From: Cheilinus undulatus
Lineage: Eukaryota > Chordata > Actinopteri > Labriformes > Labridae
Assembly (NCBI RefSeq): GCF_018320785.1
Contig: NC_054885.1
Span: 6,770,921-6,834,920, forward strand
Reading direction: 5' to 3'
DNA length: 64,000 nucleotides
Positions 14,301 through 23,300 of this stretch are shown piece after piece (the first letter of the stretch is position 1; each line of letters opens with the position of its first letter). The notes below the pieces were generated by a model. It did no database searches, had not been told where the DNA came from, and was given only the letters and a program-made list of their open reading frames with translations. The position numbers were made by a program, and so were the translations under genes.

Positions 14301-17300
14301 TATTACAGGTGTGGTGGAAGGATTTATAGTTGCAGTGTTGTTCACACACCTCACTGGTTAACTGAGTTACATTTCTACTAATAAGAGCTATCCATCCAGG
14401 TACTTTGCCCAAACAATACTGGCCCCATCCCTTTTCTCTTTCCATCAAACTGTGCAAACAACTCCTTCTTGTGACCAGAGTTTGAATGCTGACATCACAT
14501 ACCTAATGCATGTGTTTAAACTATGTTAAATGAGATCTTAACTGTTAAAATGTTAGCAAATGTATGAACAATCTGTTAACAGGCAGGTCTCAGAACAACA
14601 GTGGTCCCTTATTTGACCGCTTCACTCCTCTCTGGTTTCAGCTCAAAGCCACAGAGCTCTTCTTTTACATTCCTTTGTCATCTGAGGATAGGAAAGCATG
14701 TCAGAAATTATGGATTTTTAATTGTTTTAAACACAAAATGCAGTGTTTTAGCACTAATTGCATCTATCGGCAATCTATTGGCATTAAGTCTAATTGCTTG
14801 TTTACACCCATGTCTTCTCTCTTAATCAGAAATTTTTCCCAAAATAATAATCAAAAACTATCATCAGACAGGATCTGATTATGTAAAGTAATGTTTAATA
14901 AAGTGTTTAAATCAGATCATAATGGGCTATACATATTTATTTAGCATTTTCTAGCAGTTGGCTCGCTTTGCAGGAAACTTATACAAAGTTACCTACTTTA
15001 GCCCCAAAATAACAAACATATATGGTTGACCTTCATCTACATGTCCCATTAAAATGGATTAACAGAAATTAAAACACTTTTATAACACATTTTATTAACA
15101 GATCACAAGAAGTGCAGGTTACTGTACAACTGAAAGGAACAGGAGCTCTCTCATCACTTTAAGAGTGTCTATAAACACAGGCAGCGGCGCTGCTGCAAGA
15201 AAGAGACACACTTCCTTTAGTAATAAACATGCTCACATTACACAGCAGTTTCTCTAGCTACAGTAATTAAAGGCATTTCATGGGTATTTCTGAATACCCT
15301 GGAATACTGTATTACTTTATCACCACCCAGCCTTAGTGCTTTTACACTATTCTTTACTTGTCAGATGTTAAGGCCTGTAAGTAAGGCCTGTGTTTTGAGG
15401 AAAATGCAGAAGAGTGCCTTTAATATTCAATCACTGCAAAAAAATAAAAAAACAGGTCTTTGGCATCAGAAAAAACACATTTTTGAAGATTATTTTACTA
15501 AAAGAAAGTGTTTAAATTGGTATATGAGGTTATTCCACCATCTATCCCTGTTTGAATTTTAAATGTTTAGGCGATTCAATTCACTGATGACTATCAGAGA
15601 AAAGCCGAAGATCACAAACTGGCGCTCTGTCTCTGTGGATAATGCAGCACTGCCAGCGTTCAAAGAGAAAAAAGTGCCTTTCAGGGTCCATGCAGAAAGA
15701 AAACTGCCTTTGTTGATCCGTATCACTGATGCTAACTGGGATCAGACATCAGGGTCAATGAAAAGTCGATGAACAGCGCCTGCAGCCTTGAACTCAGGCC
15801 GTGTTTATATCTGACATCAACAACCCTCCTGAGTGATCAGATAACAGGCAGCGCTGAGCCTTCATGCTACATGTGAACACACCTGAGTGTCTCCATAGGA
15901 CGGACCGACTTCTGAGAGCTCAGACTACATATGGAGGTGGTCTGGGAAGCCTGCATCCATGGAGGTTTGGAAGTGCAAACACACAAGCATCCTGGGCAGC
16001 ATAAAGAACAGCATCCCTGAACTAGGAGAAACTGTTTATATTTTGCATTAACATCTGTTTTGTGCATTTGCATACCAAGCTGACCGAATCATACGTGCAT
16101 TCACAACATTCATTAAAGATGCATCTTCAGAGAGGATGTGCAATCAGAACGTCTCTTGGTTTCTCTTGCCTCTGATGCAAACAACAGCCCAAACGTGCTT
16201 ACCAGAGCTAGGTATTCCTTCATGCTAGTAAAATACACCAGTGGTTCTCAACGTGGGGGTCAGGACCCCCAGGGTGTCATGAGACACTTGGAGGGGGTCA
16301 CCAGATGCCTTAAAAAATGAAGAATTTTTTTTTAAAGAAGCTTTTCCCTCCAATTTTTTTTACTATTATTTGCCACTTTTGATCAATTTTTCCAATTTTT
16401 TTTTTAACTTTTCCCAACAAATTTAGTCAATTTTAACATATTTGTGTAACCCTAAACCCATTTTTTTCCATTTAAAATCCTTTCAACCACTTTTATCTGC
16501 CTGTTTTTGCAACTTCTACACCCATTCTTGCCACTTCCCACCTATTGTTGACTCCATTGACCCATTATTGCCACAATTTACCCCTTTTAACCTCATTTCA
16601 CACCCATTTTTGCCCATTTGGGATCATTTTAACCACACTTCATGATTGTTAATGCTCATTTTTTCCAGTTTAACCCATTTCTGCCAGTTTCTGCCTTAGT
16701 TAAACCATTTTTGCCAGGTCAAACCACTTTTTCCCACCTTTAAATCCCATTTTTGTCACTTTCTTGCCACTTTAAACCTATTTCTGCAACTATCTAACCC
16801 CCTGTTACCTCTTTCTGTTTCTGCTTTTGCCACTTTAACCCAATTTTTTCTACTTTACCAAATTTTTGCCTATTATTTGCCATTTTTCATCAATTTGGAC
16901 CAGTTTTTGCCTCTTTTTGTCCATTTTTGCCACTACACACCAGTTTTTGCCAAATTTTATACCATTTTTATAAGTTTTTCCCAACAAATTTAGTCAATTT
17001 TAACACATTTTTGCCACTTCTACACCAATTCTTGCCACTTCCCACCTGACGTTGCCCCTCTTGACCCATTATTGCCACAATTTCCCCTTTTTTACCTTAT
17101 TTCATACCCATTTTTGCCCATTTTACCCAGATTTCATGATTGTCAATGCCCATTTTCAAGCGATTTCTGCTACTATTTAATCCCCTTTCACCACTTTTTG
17201 TGCCTGTTTTTGCCACTTTAACCCAATTTTTTATCAAATTTTTGCCATTTCTAACCCATTTCTGCTACTTCTAAAATCCCATTTTACCACCTTTTCCACC

Positions 17301-20300
17301 ACTTTTTTTTTACATTTACCTATTTTAATTCTGCTTTCAGAAAAGGGATTTACATTTTTTACACTTTTTGTGCCTGTTTTTGCCACTTTAACCCAATTTT
17401 TTCCCATTTTTATCAAATTTTTGCCATTTCTAACCCATTTCTGCTACTTCTAAAATCCCATTTTACCACCTTTTCCACCACTTTTTTTTTACATTTACCT
17501 ATTTTAATTCTGCTTTCAGAAAAGGGATTTACATTTTAACATGGTTATGGTTATTTGTTGCTATGATAAGAGTGGCTATTCTTCAGTTTAAATATAAAAT
17601 ATAGTTATCACAGCTTAACTTTACAATGACCATGATTTTGCTGATACCATGGCCCCCAGTTTGGCTGGGCCCCAGAAAGCTCTCCCTTTTATCACCCCTT
17701 ACGGACAGCCTTGTTTGCAGATGACTATTCTTGAAATGTACTCAGTACTCAGTAGAGATGCATTGTTAATGTCAAGTTTAAACACCCCTCTTTACTTGTT
17801 ATTAAATCTCCCAGGATGGATGTAAATGTAAGGAGGCAGAAGAGAGAGCCAGGCAGTCCAACAGACCACAGATGATCTCATTCATCTACTGCACAGAGTG
17901 GTCTGAAATAATGGAGGACATCCCCGGTGATGAGAGCGTTTACAGCAAAGGGGAAATTAAATTACAGATAAACATTAGAAACAAGCACAGACACTGGAAC
18001 ACAGTCAGCTGATCTAAACAGCTTTGTTTATTTCTATCTACTCTAGGGGGGAAGTTAATGAGTTTCCCTTTGCTTCACATGTAGGCGTAAAGTCACTACT
18101 TCATGATAAGATGACTGCCTGCATCTGTCATTTACCTCATTAGCACCAAGCAGTGCCACACCATCAGACTGTGTTTGAAGCAGCTCAATCACGGTGCAGT
18201 GACAGTCATTTCACATTTTAAAAGTTATGAAAACGCCGTCAAACCCTTTATCCTTTGGGCTATGAGTGCAGCTTACTTTGTATTTTTGCCATTATTATGC
18301 ACTTTAATCTAAAATCAGAAAGGCTATGAAGGAAAGAAACCGCAGCAGTGACACCTGAAGGACACACTTTACTACACAACCTCATCAGAACATTAATTGT
18401 CATTTGGTTGAGGAGTTTTTACCAACCTGCCATCCACATGTCAAAGCAACATACACACTATGAGAACAGACACATCAGACCTCGCAGTCTCACTGTACAC
18501 CTCCACAGGGGGCGGCTGCTCATGACAGACGGGACAAAGCAGCGCTGAGCCCCCACGGCCTCAGACAAGCTGACACAAAGACTAAACCCATCAGAGGGGG
18601 ACAGTCTCCTCGGCCGCCTCCAGCACAAAGAAAACAGGTTATATAACCTCTTCTGCAGTCGCTAGGAGAATAATTGGGAGAGGGAGAATGTGCTGGATGA
18701 ATAAAGGGTAGGGTCCGTGAGGCCTTACAGGGGCCTCTGCGACCTTACATTCAGAGAAGCACACATGGCTCGTCTGAGGAACAAAGGTTATCTAGATCTC
18801 TGGAGATCAGTTAACCATCAGCAGAACAAAGAAGCAAAGGAAACTGAACATTTACAGGACTGAGAGAAGCTATCGGTTTAGCATGTGTGCTGTGAAATTC
18901 TATGGAGACAAAGGCTGAGATTTATGGTTACTGCCCTTGCATTTGAGAAGCATTTGTCTAACTGTAGGCCAGGCAGAGGCTGATTTAGGGCCGTCACAAT
19001 ACAAGAAGTTCCATGTTTACATGCTTACATGTATGGGTTACAGAGTGTAATTTCAGGAAGTTGACTGACTCAGAACTAGGATTGGGTGGTATTTGTTTTT
19101 ATCCCACTAAAGCTTTCCAAAACTTTACCCTGGTAAACACTATTACCACCAGGTTAGGGCTGAATGATTTGCTAAAATAATCTAATTGCAATTTTCTTCC
19201 CCAATATTGCAATTGCAATTTAATATGCAATGTTTTTAGGTTCCTCGTTCAATAATACAAGTAATAAATCATTCTTTATTTTATCCTAAACAATATTAGA
19301 ATAAACTAGGGTAAAACAATTTCAAACAAATATCTAAACGCGATTATTTAGGTTCAAACTGCAAATTTGATGCCAATGAAGGAGATGATCGTTTCATGTC
19401 AATCTTGTTTTAAATAAGAAAACATACCTTAGTAAAACAAGATTTTTTTCTTTAAAAAACTGAATGTTTGCATAAAGTGCATAAAATCTCTTCTGCAAAA
19501 ATAAGTATTGAACTGGTGTTTTGACACATCTGAAGTTAAAGAAATATTGCAACTTTAGCGATCTGTAAATTGCAGCAGGCCACACTGCAATTTATTATAA
19601 TGTGTGGTTAATAACCCAACCCTACACCAGGTGTAAACAGCGATCAGAGCGATCCTCTATTACCCATAATCCTTTTAAAAATGCTTGGAGTATCGGGGTG
19701 CAGATTGCGTAGTGCACTGGTTCCCTACCTGGGGTCTGGGACCCCCTAGGGGTGGCGCCAAAGATCTTAGGGAGGCGTGAGGCTTTGTCTTCTCTGAGGA
19801 TGAAAAAATTAGATATGCAAAATTATTAAGCAGCTATTAAGTAGTTTATATAAAGGTCTTTCGATAAAAAATAAATGCATAGGCTTTTTTAGTGGTTTAT
19901 TATTAAAATAATTAAAATCTATGTTGATTTTTTACAGCAATGAGTCACTTTTTCTTCTTTCTTTTAAGTTGGTCGGGAAACACTGGCCTAGTGCAGTGGT
20001 TCTCCAGTGGTGTGGCATGTGCCGTGGAAATCTGTACAACCATGCATCATTACTACGACTATTCAACAACTGAAGATACTGCATGTTTAAATAGGGCTTT
20101 TTGCATGGACTTGATTCTGGTGTGCCTGATATTTTGGCTTTAATTCAGGTGTGTCTGGGCGAAAAAGTTAGAAGACCACTGGCCAAGTGTTTAGGTTGCG
20201 TCCCATGTATGCAAGAAGTCCAGGTTCGAGTCCAGCTGTGGCTGTTAACACATTTCATTCCTCTATCATCCTAGTTTCTGCTATCCACTGTCCTATCTCT

Positions 20301-23300
20301 AATAAAGGCAAAAAAAAGCCCTCTAATAAATCTTTTTAAAAATCAGACATAATTGGCAAAAAAAAAGGTGAATTAAAAATCTGTTCCTACACTAAGCTCC
20401 TCGTTGGTAACACAACCCTCACAAATCTCCTCCTTGTATCATCATAGTAAAACAAAAGTACAAAGTCAAGCTGGGAACCTGTTTTGCCCCTTTTCTTAAG
20501 AATCAGTAATATTAATCTTGCATGTCCTTTCTTGCACACTTCCAATGGAAATATAAATAAAGGTTGGCAATTAAATTTGACATTTTAGGCCTATTGTATA
20601 AACGTGAGAAACAAACTGACATGACTTAAGAATGGATCATTTCTGAAGTCAAAATTCCCCTCTTTTAAGGTTAACTTGGAGAATTATTTTTCCAAATAAG
20701 ACTTAAAAGAGCCGCACCTTGAGTGTCACTGTGCTACAGAAAGCATTCATGCTCATTGACTTCTGCGTCAAGCTGTAGCCCGGGAAATGTGGAGAACATC
20801 TACTCAGGTTCCAGTCTAACTGGGGTGTAAACATCGGGGTTGTACGATACTATTGATATACAACTTTCTAATGTACATAACCAATATATTGGCTTTTAAA
20901 TCTGCCTACAACAAATGTAAATGTTGGCCATGTGAACAAATCAATCAGTGGAGTTCAGGCTGGACCAACAGACCGAGAATAAGGGAAGTTTTTTGTTTTG
21001 TCTGAAATGCATGCAAATATCGGTATTAATATCAGCAAAAATCCAAAATCGTGCATCCCTCATAAATTTGCAAAAACAAATTCATTTCCACCCACTTCGT
21101 AGGTGTGTTCTGTTAGCCTGGATGTGCATTTAAAAACAAACTAGCACAATAATTTAACTTTTTGTAACTGCATGTAAATGTACTGACTGGTCAGGAGCTT
21201 TCTTGTAATTCTTAACAGATTGATTCCTCTCCATCCTATCGTAGTGCATCATTCTAAACCACACTGTGTGGAAAAGTATCGGAGTGTGACATTTTGACAA
21301 CCTTAGAGTGAGTGAAGCCAAACCGGGGTGTGACGGTCTTGTTGAACTCATCAGTTGTCTCTCGGTAAATCTGTACATTCCTTTCTTTAACACAGTGATT
21401 ATGTGGTATTACATAACTGTGGCCGGGGGCTTTACCGCCGTCTGCTCCTTCATTCAGCCCCCTCAGTGAGGAGAGTTACCTGCAGAAACCTGAAAGGCAG
21501 GTGGGTTTTCAGGAATGTTACGTAAGGCTGTTAACATTACGGTTTGCTTCATCATGTTTCTAAATACCACGGCTGCTTTGATTTACAGTATCGCCTCATA
21601 CTCTGTTAATCTACTGGTCTATCAGCAAATTATTTCACATTTCTGGATAGTAAGAGCCTTGCTTCATCTCACAATTTTAGTTTTTCATTATACTGCTTTC
21701 TAGCAATGTATGCATCAAATTTCACAGTAATATGACAAAAATATACGTTTTGTTGGGATGTTTAAGGACTGAAAGTTGTGTCTGTTTCTGATTGTGAAGC
21801 AGATACTCATCCAGAAAATTACCGTTCTTATTTAGAGAAGGTTTAGATAAAAGTAGTCTTGTAAATTTGTACCATTGTAAAGTTGAGCCATGGTTACAGC
21901 TCAGTTAGGCGTTTAACTGGATTACTGTCCTTTTCCCAGTATTTGCCACCACTACTACATCAGATTTTAATTTTCCCCTTTTAAGAGTGGTACTATGGAC
22001 CTTCTTCCTGCTGACCTCTCTAAGAAGTTAGCAAACAGTACATGTGGACTCATTTACACCTCTGTACATTTCTGATGTCATCTATTCTTTACTTTTGGTG
22101 CGTTGCACACTATCCCTGAGCTCATGGACAGAAATATTCAGCTGCCTGATCATTACACCAGTAATGACATTGTATTTAAATCCATGTACTTTAATACAAA
22201 GTTGGTCCCACTTCTGCAGCTTTAACAGCCTCTACTCTTCTTGGAAGGCTTTCCACAAGATTTTGGGGTGTTTCTGCATTCATTCTGTAGAGCATTTATG
22301 AGGTTAGGCTCATGAATCTGAGTTCTAGTTCATGCCAAAGGGGCTTGATGAAGTTGAAATCAGGGCTCCATGTAGGCCAGTCAAGTTCTTCCACACTGAC
22401 CTCATGTCTTTATAGTCCTTTCTTTGTGCACCGGAGAGCAGTCATGCTGGATTAGAAAAAGACCTTCCCAAAACTGTTGCCACACAGTTGGAAGCACAGC
22501 ATTGTCCAAAAAGTCTTGGCATGCTGAAGAATTAAGATTGGCCTTCACTGGAGATAAGAGGCCTAGTCCAAGCCCTGAAAAACAGCCCCATACTACTATC
22601 CCTCTTCCACCAAACTTCACTGTTGGCACAATGCAGGCAGACAGGTAACACTCTCCAAGCATCTGCCAAACCAAGACGCATGACTCATGACTCCACAGAA
22701 CACGTTTCCACAACTCCTCACTCCTGTGTCGGTGTGTGAGACTTGCATGCAGCTGCTCATCCATGGAAACCCATTTGTTTTTGTGCTCATATCAATGCCA
22801 GTGGAAGTTCAGAACTCTTCACCTATGACCTCGCTCTGTGATTTTACGTGGTCTTCGGCTTCATGGCTGAGTTGCTGTTGTTCCTAAACGCTTCCACTTT
22901 TGAATATCATTTACAGTTGACTGTGGACGGGATGAAATGCCACAAACTGTCATACTGCAAAGGTTGCATCCATCAACCTATTTAGGATCACAAATATTTA
23001 CAAATGCTGACAGCATGGCTAGGTGCTTGATTTTATGCACCCGTGGCGACAGGTTTGATTGAAACACCTGAATTCAGTAATTAACAGGTGTGGCCATATA
23101 CTTTTGTCCATATAGTGGATCTTAAAGGTGGACAATGGCGCAACTTCTGCTGTGGTTAGCATTCATGCTTATTGAGCTTTCAAAGTCTGGTGTGGAAACT
23201 GCGGAGCATGCTCAGAACACTTCGTCCAGACTAACATGCATTTTAAAAGTCCAGTTTTAGTCTACATTTTCTAACTGCATGTAAACATACTGATTGACAG

